From: an uncultured Ruminococcus sp.
Lineage (GTDB): Bacteria > Bacillota > Clostridia > Oscillospirales > Acutalibacteraceae
Assembly (NCBI GenBank): GCA_902803585.1
Contig: CADCQO010000097.1
Coordinates: 1-8,822, forward strand
Reading direction: 5' to 3'
Length of the DNA: 8,822 nt
Positions within the stretch are counted from its first letter, which is position 1; every line of letters begins with the position of its first letter. Positions 1 through 5,675 of this stretch are shown piece after piece. Made by a program: the position numbers and the translations under genes. The notes beneath the pieces are model-generated. The model was given only the letters and a program-made list of their open reading frames with translations, had not been told where the DNA came from and did not search any database.

Positions 1-168
1 CATACCCAATTCATCTATTTCATCGGTAAGCGCTTTATTGCCGCATTGACTGATATTGTTAATCAGAATAACCGAAGCAACTCCTACTACAATGCCCAGC
101 AGAGTGAGAAATGTTCTTGTCTTTTTGCGAAAAAGAGTCTTTATCGAGTTATAAAACAAATCAATCAT
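1..168 (-). CDS. ABC transporter permease, MacB/FtsX-like (N-terminal fragment)
   Basis: This is the first 56 codons of an inner-membrane permease. The rest lies beyond the window's left edge. The N-terminus MIDLFYNSIKTLFRKKTRTF, followed by a hydrophobic LTLLGIVVGVASVILI segment, is the typical start of MacB-type permeases: a short amphipathic helix, a basic patch, then the first membrane helix with an LGI-xxG-VA signature. The periplasmic MacB-PCD domain would follow. The ATG at 168-166 overlaps the adaptor's stop codon (TGA 163-161) by 8 nt, and no clear Shine-Dalgarno site precedes it, so translation is probably coupled to the adaptor. With that adaptor it should form part of an ABC efflux or export system. 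The ATPase gene is not visible and would be expected further along the - strand. The family call is good from the N-terminus, but the substrate cannot be told. Confidence 0.8.
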   Translation of the reverse strand, partial: MIDLFYNSIKTLFRKKTRTFLTLLGIVVGVASVILINNISQCGNKALTDEIDELGM

Positions 169-1165
169 TCGTCTGCACCGTCCGATTGCGAATCGCTACT
201 TTTTGTCCTTCGGTCATCGTATCATAGTTGACAATCACATTATCATTTTCAGATAAACCTTCTGTAATGGCAGCACCATCTTTATACTCTGTACCGATTT
301 TTACCGGTACCCTCCTGACAAAACCATCATCTGCAACAAGAACGTAATCTCCCCTGTCATCTGTTCGTATTACGTCATAGGGAACAACCAGTACATTTTC
401 ATCGGTGGACGTAATGATAGAACAAACTGCACTGTATCCGACACGCAGCAAATCATCATGCCCTTCTACCGTCAAAGTTACTTCAACAGTGGTTTCTTTG
501 CCGGTAACACCGTTAGTGATTTCGGCTTCACTTGCCAGATGAGTGACCCGACCCGTGTAGTGCTTGTCCGGAACAGCATTAAAAACAATATCCGCCTTCT
601 GACCAACACTGATCTGATGAATATGACTTTCGTTAATATTCACAGGGACTTCTGCCTGCTGCTGATCTGCTATTTTGAGAATGACATCATTTTTTTCGAC
701 AACGTCATCTGCACCATACTTTACATCTGTTACCTTTCCTTCTTCGGCGGCATAGACGTTTTCAACAGCACAATATTTTTTGGCTTCATTGAGAATATCC
801 TCTGTACTGCCGTACTGTGACAATATTCCCAGCAGGGCTTCCGGACTGTTTGAACCAGTATATTGTGACAGCATAGCGGTATAGGCATCGTCTATTTTGT
901 AATACGAGAACAGTAAATCATTCTGTTTTACATAATCTCCGTTTTTGACTGCCATATTGTTGATAATGCCTGCCTGCACAGTTCTGACGGCAAAACCTGA
1001 TTTATACTGCAGCTTGCCTGCCGCAGTAATCGTATTATTCATACTGCGGGCTTTCAGAATGAGTACATCTGCCTGTGCCGTTTCTCCGCTCAGCATATAA
1101 CCCGACATGACGATGACCATTACAATTATGAATGTCGATAAAAATAAGTAGATATATTTCTTCAT
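161..1165 (-). CDS. HlyD/MacA-family efflux adaptor (membrane fusion protein)
   Basis: This is a 334-residue membrane-anchored adaptor that would link an ABC permease to the extracytoplasmic space. Visible parts are a basic N-terminus and one membrane helix (about residues 4-26); the first half of a lipoyl-like barrel-sandwich hybrid (about 38-90, with AGIINNMAVKNGDYVKQND); a short helical stretch (about 91-135); the second lipoyl half (about 136-167, EEGKVTDVKYGADDVVEKND); a beta-barrel domain (about 170-255); and a membrane-proximal domain (about 257-325). The helical insert is far shorter than the coiled-coil hairpin of TolC-docking adaptors, which suits a Gram-positive YknX-like protein. 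I chose the ATG at 1165 because AGGGAG lies 9 nt upstream of it. The in-frame ATG at 1174 directly abuts that motif and would leave no spacing. The permease gene follows with an 8-nt overlap. The family call is firm; substrate and partner specificity are unknown. Confidence 0.85.
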   Translation of the reverse strand: MKKYIYLFLSTFIIVMVIVMSGYMLSGETAQADVLILKARSMNNTITAAGKLQYKSGFAVRTVQAGIINNMAVKNGDYVKQNDLLFSYYKIDDAYTAMLSQYTGSNSPEALLGILSQYGSTEDILNEAKKYCAVENVYAAEEGKVTDVKYGADDVVEKNDVILKIADQQQAEVPVNINESHIHQISVGQKADIVFNAVPDKHYTGRVTHLASEAEITNGVTGKETTVEVTLTVEGHDDLLRVGYSAVCSIITSTDENVLVVPYDVIRTDDRGDYVLVADDGFVRRVPVKIGTEYKDGAAITEGLSENDNVIVNYDTMTEGQKVAIRNRTVQTND

Positions 1166-1170
1166 CTCAC

Positions 1171-1320
1171 TCATCTCCCTGTGATAGTATTTGTTTTTCT
1201 GATGAAAATATCACAGCAATTCAAACTATTTTGCAAATCTATCAGCTTTTTGCGGAAAGTCAGATTTGAGTATCTGACGGCCAAAATGATGTTTGTCATG
1301 CAGCGTTCCTTACCGTTCAC
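1171..1320 (-). CDS. Possible small ORF of unknown function upstream of the adaptor
   Basis: An open frame of 49 codons starts with GTG at 1320-1318. Its TGA (1173-1171) falls just ahead of the adaptor start at 1165 and overlaps the alternative adaptor ATG at 1174. A consensus AGGAGG (1335-1330) lies 9 nt before the GTG. The same Shine-Dalgarno lies 7 nt before an ATG (1322-1320) that is followed at once by TGA. The predicted peptide begins MNGKERCMTNIILAVRYSNL and has no motif I recognise. It could be a translated leader coupled to the adaptor, a decayed gene start, or chance. The perfect inverted repeat at 1259-1278 lies within it, which fits regulatory DNA better than coding DNA. Confidence 0.2.
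   Translation of the reverse strand: MNGKERCMTNIILAVRYSNLTFRKKLIDLQNSLNCCDIFIRKTNTITGR
1179..1216. promoter_or_regulatory. Perfect 8-bp inverted repeat at the adaptor start region (possible operator or RNA hairpin)
   Basis: CTGTGATA (1179-1186) and TATCACAG (1209-1216) are exact inverted copies separated by 22 bases. One arm overlaps a candidate -10 (1212-1207) for the adaptor operon, and the other ends inside its AGGGAG ribosome site. It could be bound by a dimeric repressor, or it could form a stem in the - strand mRNA that partly hides the ribosome site. No regulator gene is visible in the window to pair with it. Confidence 0.4.
1207..1236 (-). promoter_or_regulatory. Weak candidate promoter for the adaptor-permease operon
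   Basis: On the - strand, TTGCAA (1236-1231) and GATATT (1212-1207) are separated by 18 bases, and each matches four of six consensus positions. Transcription would start near 1200, about 35 nt before the adaptor ATG. The match is moderate, and its main support is position and the overlap with the inverted repeat at 1179-1216. A promoter further upstream, covering the small ORF at 1320-1171, is equally possible. Confidence 0.25.
1259..1278. repeat. Perfect 7-bp inverted repeat with 6-nt spacer
   Basis: GTCAGAT (1259-1265) and ATCTGAC (1272-1278) flank TTGAGT. There is no T-run on either side, so it is not a terminator. Its position between divergent operons makes an operator for a dimeric regulator plausible, but nothing else supports that. 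Confidence 0.35.
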
Positions 1321-1382
1321 ATACGAAATCCTCCTAAACTCCAATGATTGTTAAATAAACTACATAATGGGGGAATTGTCAC

Positions 1383-1411
1383 TTGTAAAATCAAAAAAAA
1401 TGGAGTATAAT
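1383..1411 (+). promoter_or_regulatory. Sigma-A-type promoter for the V-ATPase operon
   Basis: The -35 element TTGTAA (1383-1388) and the perfect -10 element TATAAT (1406-1411) are separated by exactly 17 bases, with an A-rich spacer. Transcription would begin near 1418, giving a leader of about 70 nt before the ATG at 1487. This is the best promoter seen upstream of the ATPase genes, and its position directly ahead of a terminator-like hairpin suggests a regulated leader. Confidence 0.7.
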
Positions 1412-1423
1412 GTGTCTTGGAAA

Positions 1424-1473
1424 GACGGCACAGAACAGGAGGCGTTTGTCCGTTCTGTTGCTGTCGTTTTTTT
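1424..1473 (+). terminator. Terminator-like hairpin in the V-ATPase leader (candidate attenuator)
   Basis: GACGGCACAGAAC (1424-1436) pairs with GTTCTGTTGCTGTC (1452-1465) over 13 pairs, with one G-U wobble and one bulged T (1458). GGA (1438-1440) and TCC (1449-1451) can extend the stem, leaving an 8-nt loop. A run of seven T follows directly (1467-1473). This is the form of an intrinsic terminator, yet it sits just after the promoter and before the first ATPase gene. No + strand gene upstream needs terminating, so conditional attenuation of the operon is the simplest reading. No known ligand-binding fold is apparent in the short leader. Confidence 0.6.
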
Positions 1474-1478
1474 ATTAA
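1446..1478 (+). CDS. Possible 10-codon leader peptide within the attenuator
   Basis: A TTG at 1446 begins a short frame encoding MSVLLLSFFY. It ends with TAA at 1476-1478, inside the AAGGAGG that serves the first ATPase gene. AGGAGG (1437-1442) precedes the TTG, but with only 3 nt between them, which is short. A ribosome here would sit on the 3' arm of the terminator hairpin and could melt it. The frame is very short and could easily be chance, so this is a hypothesis. Confidence 0.15.
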   Translation: MSVLLLSFFY

Positions 1479-1483
1479 GGAGG
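1477..1483 (+). promoter_or_regulatory. Ribosome binding site of the first V-ATPase gene
   Basis: AAGGAGG lies 3 nt before the ATG at 1487, 9 nt before an in-frame TTG at 1493, and 18 nt before a second in-frame ATG at 1502. That ATG has its own close GGAGG at 1495-1499. The exact start within 1487-1502 is therefore uncertain, although all choices give essentially the same protein. The site follows the T-run of the leader hairpin by only 3 nt. Confidence 0.6.
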
Positions 1484-1486
1484 TGT

Positions 1487-1804
1487 ATGTCCTTGGAGGA
1501 TATGATAGCCAGAATTGTTGAAATGGACAAAAAAGCCCGTGACATGACGGAACAGGCGCAGAAAAACAAGCTCGATTATGAAAACCAGATCATTGCAAAG
1601 CGTGAAAGCATTAAAAATGATTTTCTTGAAAGAGCTAAAAAGCGCATCGCCATCAATCAGGAATCTGCCCAGAAAAGAGCTGATGCTACCCTTCAGCAGG
1701 CAGAAAAACGCAACAGTGCTATCATTCAGAAAATGGAAAGCGACTATGCACAGCACTGTGACAGCTGGGTAGATGAAATTGTGGAACGTGTCATAGCGGA
1801 ATAG
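1487..1804 (+). CDS. V-type ATPase peripheral-stalk subunit, G/H-like
   Basis: This is a 105-residue, highly charged protein that is almost entirely helical. It begins MSLEDMIARIVEMDKKARDM and continues with long runs of Lys, Glu, Gln and Ala typical of a coiled coil, ending in ...VDEIVERVIAE. In V/A-type ATPases a small coiled-coil protein of this kind (NtpF of Enterococcus hirae, subunit G of archaeal and Thermus enzymes) pairs with subunit E to make the peripheral stalks that hold the A3B3 head still. Being the first gene of an ATPase operon that also encodes E supports this role. The start is set by AAGGAGG at 1477-1483, and TTG 1493 or ATG 1502 are alternatives. Subunit C follows after 28 nt. 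Sequence alone gives only a class-level match, since coiled coils diverge quickly, so the assignment rests largely on context. Confidence 0.8.
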   Translation: MSLEDMIARIVEMDKKARDMTEQAQKNKLDYENQIIAKRESIKNDFLERAKKRIAINQESAQKRADATLQQAEKRNSAIIQKMESDYAQHCDSWVDEIVERVIAE

Positions 1805-1832
1805 TCATCGGGAAAGGAGCTGTTAATACTGT

Positions 1833-2867
1833 ATGCCTTCAAAATCGAGTAATGCGGTTCTTGCCAAATCCCGTGCTATGTACGGGCGTTGTCTGAAAGA
1901 CGAGGATTACCGGCAGTTAGTCGAGTGCAAAACTGTTCCTGAAGTCGCCGCTTACCTCAAAACCCGTACCTGCTACTCTCAGGTTCTGACGGGACTGATT
2001 GAAAGCGAAATTCATCGAGGACAGCTGGAGCCTCTGCTGCGTCAGGATCTTTATGCTGATGTGCTGTCACTCTCCCGCTATACCACAGACAATGCTCTTG
2101 CTGTTACCAACTTTGTGACATCAAAGCTGGACATCGAGCAGATCATTCACTGTCTTATCATGATGAATATCGGAAAGTCGGAGGAATTTGCTTTATCGGT
2201 TCCCTTGTCGCTGGACAGCTTTACAAGCATCAGTCTTAAGCAGTTGGCCGCTGCCCGTTCTTATGACGATCTTCTGAATGCCTTACGGCACACCAAGTAC
2301 TATCCTGTACTGCTGTCATTTCAGCCAAAAGAAGGTCAGCAGGCTAACATTGCAGAAATCGAAATCGCCCTGCAGAACAAAAATTACACTATGGCGATCG
2401 AGGCTGTCGAAAAGCTTCCCAACAAAACAGAGCAGAAGGAACTGCGTGACCTGTTCTATGCCGTATTTGATTTTGTAAATCTGGAACGGATTCTGCGGTT
2501 GAAAAAATACCACAATTTTACCGCCCAAACCGTCCGATCCCTCCTCATTCCTTATGGAAAACTGTCCCCAAAAAGCATCGACGGTCTGTGTGCCGCTGAC
2601 GATATCAAAGACGTTTACGAATTGGCAAGGGATACCTATCTGGGCAAGTCTTTATCCAAACTGCAGTTTTATGACAAAACGCAGATTTCTTATGCACTGA
2701 TCAACAACTATTGTAAGCATCATCTGCGGTTATCGCCTAATCCGATCATCGTTATGATTTCTTACATCTACCTCAAGCAAATTGAGGTGCGCAATATCAT
2801 TAATCTGATAGAAGCGACCCGCTACGGGCTTTCTCCTGAAGAAAAACAAAAACTGCCCGTACGATAA
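1833..2867 (+). CDS. atpC: V-type ATPase subunit C (AC39/d family)
   Basis: This is a 344-residue helical protein of the vATP-synt_AC39 family, equivalent to NtpC of Enterococcus, subunit C of Thermus and eukaryotic subunit d. It sits as a funnel between the rotating central stalk (D/F) and the membrane ring of K subunits, passing torque between them. Family features are the N-terminal block with MYGRCLKDEDYRQLVECKTV, the repeated three-helix pattern, and the C-terminal SPNPIIVMISYIYLKQIEVR followed by NIINLIEATRYGLSPEE. The length is normal for the family. The ATG at 1833 is fixed by an in-frame TAA at 1824-1826. Its AAGGAG (1814-1819) is 13 nt away, longer than ideal, so initiation may be relatively weak. 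Subunit I starts 19 nt after the stop. Confidence 0.93.
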   Translation: MPSKSSNAVLAKSRAMYGRCLKDEDYRQLVECKTVPEVAAYLKTRTCYSQVLTGLIESEIHRGQLEPLLRQDLYADVLSLSRYTTDNALAVTNFVTSKLDIEQIIHCLIMMNIGKSEEFALSVPLSLDSFTSISLKQLAAARSYDDLLNALRHTKYYPVLLSFQPKEGQQANIAEIEIALQNKNYTMAIEAVEKLPNKTEQKELRDLFYAVFDFVNLERILRLKKYHNFTAQTVRSLLIPYGKLSPKSIDGLCAADDIKDVYELARDTYLGKSLSKLQFYDKTQISYALINNYCKHHLRLSPNPIIVMISYIYLKQIEVRNIINLIEATRYGLSPEEKQKLPVR

Positions 2868-2872
2868 TATTC

Positions 2873-2879
2873 AAGGAGG
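2873..2879 (+). promoter_or_regulatory. Strong ribosome binding site for a TTG start
   Basis: AAGGAGG lies 7 nt before the TTG at 2887 and identifies that TTG as the start of subunit I. No in-frame ATG is close by. The first downstream methionines fall inside the conserved N-terminal domain. Confidence 0.8.
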
Positions 2880-2886
2880 TGTTACT

Positions 2887-4827
2887 TTGTCTGTTAAACC
2901 AGTAAAAGCTATCAGTATCATCGGTATGATGCCGGAGCTGGACGAGGTCATCCAATTCTGCGGAGATTCCTGCTGTTTTCAGCCTGACGATGCGATGTCG
3001 TTTTATTCCGACACCAAGAACTTCGTGCCTCTGAATGACAAGAACCCTTATTCCCAACCTATGCAGCAGCTTAAAAACGCCTGTGAACTGGGTGGTTTTT
3101 CCCTGACTTATTCACAGGAAACACCAACGCAGAAAAAAGATGAAGAACTGCCGGCATACGTTAACCGTTTTGTCAAAGAAATGGAGTCTATTTTAAGCCG
3201 CAAGTTGGTGCTGGAACAGCAAATTGATGATTGCCGCCGCAGTATTGAACAGGTTGAACACTTTACGGGCTGCGACATCGATTTCACGGAGATTCACAAC
3301 TGCCAGTACATCACGCCGAATTTCGGCCGTCTGCCAAAAGAAAGTTATGAAAAACTCTCCGCCTATTCCTCAAACCGCTACGCTATCTTTTTCCCCTTCT
3401 CAAACGATGATACACATTATTGGGGTGCGTATTTTACCATTCCTGAACAGAAAAATGAGATTGACCGTATTTTTTCCTCCCTCTTTTTTGAGCGTCTTGA
3501 AGTACCGCCCATTGCGGGAAAGCCTGATGACTATCTGAAATCCCTGCAGGCACAGCTTCAGGAAGCAGAAGAGGATCTGCAGAAAGAACAGCAAAGGCTC
3601 GGAGCCTTTTGGGAAAAAGAGAAAAAAGAGTGTCTGGCGGTCTATACCAAACTGGAAGAAATGAATTCTTACAATGAAATCAAGCGGTATGCTTACCGCT
3701 ATCACAAAAGTTTCATTCTGGTCGGCTGGATTCCCGCTGACAAAGAAAGCAGCTTTACAGAAAAACTGGACACCATCAAGAGTATCGAATACTCTGTGAG
3801 TGATGCCAAAGATGTACGCAGCCAGACACCGCCTGTCATTATCAAGAACCCGCCATTCATCAAGCGATATGAGTTTTATGTAAAAATGTATGGGCTGCCG
3901 TGTCATAATGAAATTGATCCTACTGCTTTTGTCGCCTTTACCTATACCCTCTTCTTCGGCATCATGTTCGGTGATGTGGGACAGGGACTGGTTGTAGCAA
4001 TTATTGGCGCTCTGATGTACAAATTGAAAAAAATGGAGATCGGTAAAATCCTTATTCCCTGCGGCATTATGGGTATGATCTTCGGATTCCTTTACGGTTC
4101 AGTATTCGGTTTTGAAGAATTACTGACACCGGTTCATCAGAAACTTTTTGGTACACATGGAAAATTGATCGAAGTCATGGAACCAAAAAGCATTAACTTT
4201 ATTATCTACGGTTCTGTTGCTATCGGCATTGTAACTATTGCTGCTGCGATGCTTGTCAATATTGTTTCGTCTCTTAAGCGACGAGATTACGAAAGTGCTT
4301 TCTTCGGCGCTAACGGCGTTGCAGGATTTGTATTCTATGTATCGCTGGTAGCAGGACTGATTTGTCAGATGATGCTGAATGTCCCTATAATGAACATCGC
4401 TTATATTCTCTGTCTGATTGTTGTTCCGCTCATTCTGATGTTCCTGAGAGAACCGCTGGGACGGCTGTGTGAAGGCAAAAAGAACTGGCAGCCGCAAAGC
4501 TGGGGCGAATATTGTGTACAAAGTTTCTTTGAACTGTTTGAAATGTGTTTGAGCTATGTTACTAATACAATGTCATTCCTGCGTGTGGGTGCCTACATTC
4601 TGGTTCATGCCGGTATGATGCTGGTTGTGTTTACACTGGCACAAATGGTCGGAGGTGCGGTAGGCTATACGCTGATTGTTATTATTGGCAACGGTATTGT
4701 CATGGCACTCGAAGCGTTGTTGGTTGCTATTCAGGTACTCAGACTGGATTATTACGAGATATTCAGCCGTTTCTATATCGGTGAGGGCCGTCCCTTTACA
4801 CCGGTCGTTGCCAGAAAAGCAAGATAA
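2887..4827 (+). CDS. ntpI: V-type ATPase subunit I (a-subunit, 116-kDa family)
   Basis: This is the membrane stator subunit of 646 residues, which supplies the two ion half-channels beside the K ring. The N-terminal half (1 to about 340) is cytoplasmic, with coiled-coil stretches near 95-125 and 212-260, and binds the peripheral stalks. The C-terminal half carries about seven or eight membrane helices between residues 346 and 620. Family signatures are NPPFIKRYEFYVKMYGLP, DPTAFVAFTYTLFFGIMFGD (about 344-363), and the ion-pathway arginines R566 (NTMSFLR) and R619, with Q616, in QVLRLDYYEIF. These two match the paired conserved arginines of bacterial and archaeal I subunits. The start is TTG, supported by AAGGAGG at 2873-2879. 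No truncation is visible and the length is normal. Subunit K begins 44 nt downstream. Confidence 0.95.
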   Translation: MSVKPVKAISIIGMMPELDEVIQFCGDSCCFQPDDAMSFYSDTKNFVPLNDKNPYSQPMQQLKNACELGGFSLTYSQETPTQKKDEELPAYVNRFVKEMESILSRKLVLEQQIDDCRRSIEQVEHFTGCDIDFTEIHNCQYITPNFGRLPKESYEKLSAYSSNRYAIFFPFSNDDTHYWGAYFTIPEQKNEIDRIFSSLFFERLEVPPIAGKPDDYLKSLQAQLQEAEEDLQKEQQRLGAFWEKEKKECLAVYTKLEEMNSYNEIKRYAYRYHKSFILVGWIPADKESSFTEKLDTIKSIEYSVSDAKDVRSQTPPVIIKNPPFIKRYEFYVKMYGLPCHNEIDPTAFVAFTYTLFFGIMFGDVGQGLVVAIIGALMYKLKKMEIGKILIPCGIMGMIFGFLYGSVFGFEELLTPVHQKLFGTHGKLIEVMEPKSINFIIYGSVAIGIVTIAAAMLVNIVSSLKRRDYESAFFGANGVAGFVFYVSLVAGLICQMMLNVPIMNIAYILCLIVVPLILMFLREPLGRLCEGKKNWQPQSWGEYCVQSFFELFEMCLSYVTNTMSFLRVGAYILVHAGMMLVVFTLAQMVGGAVGYTLIVIIGNGIVMALEALLVAIQVLRLDYYEIFSRFYIGEGRPFTPVVARKAR

Positions 4828-4871
4828 AATGTTGATCGGAAAGAAAAAATTGATAAATGGAGGATTTTGTT

Positions 4872-5321
4872 ATGTTAGAGTATATTTTGATGGCAGTACC
4901 CGTAATTTTTCTGGTAGGTTCCGTTCTGTACGCTTATAAGAGCGTCACATCCCGCAGGCACACACGCAAAAGAGCCGTTTTGTCCCAGTTGGCTGCTTTC
5001 GCCGCTGTCAGCGTGGTTTGTCTGGTAACTGCCGCTATTACCGCTTTTGCAGAGGGTGACGCAGCAGGTGCTGCTGAGGCTGCCGGCGCTGCCGTAAAAG
5101 ACGGCAATGCTTTCGGTCTGGCAATGATCGGCGCTGCTCTGGCAACAGGTATTTCCGGCATCGGCGGCGGTATCGCTGTTGGCAATGCTGCTCCTGCCGC
5201 AATCGGTGCTACCAGTGAAGATCCTAAAGCATTCGGTAAGGCGCTGATCTTCGTTGCTCTTGGCGAAGGTGTTGCTCTTTATGGTCTGCTTGTTTCCATT
5301 CTCATTATCAGCAAGGTCTGA
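4872..5321 (+). CDS. ntpK: V-type ATPase subunit K (c-ring proteolipid) with an N-terminal membrane extension
   Basis: This 149-residue rotor-ring subunit carries ions across the membrane. The C-terminal part (about 79-149) is a classic c-subunit hairpin: the Gly/Ala-rich helix ATGISGIGGGIAVGNAAPAA, the cytoplasmic loop ATSEDPK, and a second helix FVALGEGVALYGLL with the ion-binding Glu at E132. The first 60 residues are different. They form a hydrophobic helix (1-22), a basic loop (RRHTRKR, about 28-34) and a second hydrophobic helix (35-60) ending AFA, followed by an acidic Ala-rich linker. This is not a duplicated c-domain, so the protein has one Glu per polypeptide. The AFA at 58-60 resembles a signal-peptidase site. 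The start at 4872 is set by GGAGG (4859-4863) with 8-nt spacing. An earlier in-frame ATG at 4857 overlaps that site and is rejected. Subunit F follows after 24 nt. Confidence 0.93.
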   Translation: MLEYILMAVPVIFLVGSVLYAYKSVTSRRHTRKRAVLSQLAAFAAVSVVCLVTAAITAFAEGDAAGAAEAAGAAVKDGNAFGLAMIGAALATGISGIGGGIAVGNAAPAAIGATSEDPKAFGKALIFVALGEGVALYGLLVSILIISKV

Positions 5322-5345
5322 TCGGTAAAGGTGGGTGTACCGCTT

Positions 5346-5654
5346 ATGAAATTCTATTTGATCAGCGACAATGTGGATACGCTGATGGGAATGCATCTGG
5401 CGGGGATCGACGGTGTAGTAGTACATGAAGAGGCAGAAGTGCGCAAAGCACTGATGGAGACAATGAACCGTGAAGACGTTGCTGTCATTCTTATGACAGA
5501 ACGTCTGGTCAGTCTTTGCCCCGAATTGGTCTATGATCTTAAACTTAACCGTAAACAGCCCCTGATCGTGGAAATTCCTGACCGGCACGGCAGCGGCCGC
5601 GCAAAGGATTCGATCACCCGTTATGTACGGGAAGCCATCGGTGTAAAGATATAA
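5346..5654 (+). CDS. atpF: V-type ATPase subunit F (central stalk)
   Basis: This is a 102-residue soluble subunit that joins subunit D in the rotating central stalk and can modulate ATP hydrolysis. MKFYLISDNVDTLMGMHLAG followed by IDGVVV is the typical N-terminus of the family. The body reads as an alternating beta-alpha fold (VAVILMTERL, QPLIVEIPDRHG), and the C-terminal helix DSITRYVREAIGVKI would reach into the A3B3 head. I chose the ATG at 5346, about 10 nt after an AAAGGTGGG-like ribosome site. A GTG at 5331 in the same frame would add five residues, but it lies within that site. E. hirae calls the equivalent protein NtpG. Subunit E starts 21 nt downstream. Confidence 0.92.
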   Translation: MKFYLISDNVDTLMGMHLAGIDGVVVHEEAEVRKALMETMNREDVAVILMTERLVSLCPELVYDLKLNRKQPLIVEIPDRHGSGRAKDSITRYVREAIGVKI

Positions 5655-5675
5655 AGCGGTGACGGAGGTGAAAAT

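Larger units (their letters stand above)
1166..1486. other. Divergent intergenic control region between adaptor and V-ATPase operons
   Basis: About 320 bases separate the two divergent operons, with no confident gene between them. The region holds two perfect inverted repeats (1179-1216 and 1259-1278), a weak promoter candidate toward the adaptor, a possible 49-codon ORF on the - strand, a well-formed + strand promoter, and a terminator-like hairpin in the ATPase leader. The + strand reading frame stays open upstream of 1487, back to an ATG at 1367. That upstream part runs across the promoter and hairpin and lacks a ribosome site, so I treat it as non-coding. Confidence 0.7.

Noticed and set aside
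458..820. 120-codon open frame on the + strand inside the adaptor
   Set aside because: It is an antisense shadow of the adaptor, with a hydrophobic, Phe/Ile-rich translation from complementing its codons.
1207..1222. CRP/FNR-like binding site (TGTGA half-site) upstream of the adaptor
   Set aside because: Only one half-site matches. The other half does not read TCACA at the required 6-nt spacing.
1367..1486. N-terminal extension of the first ATPase gene back to an ATG at 1367
   Set aside because: The extension would span the promoter and the terminator hairpin, has no ribosome site, and adds low-quality sequence before a well-placed AAGGAGG and ATG at 1487.
3400..3906. 168-codon open frame on the - strand inside subunit I
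   Set aside because: It is antisense to conserved subunit I sequence and has no ribosome site or family resemblance.
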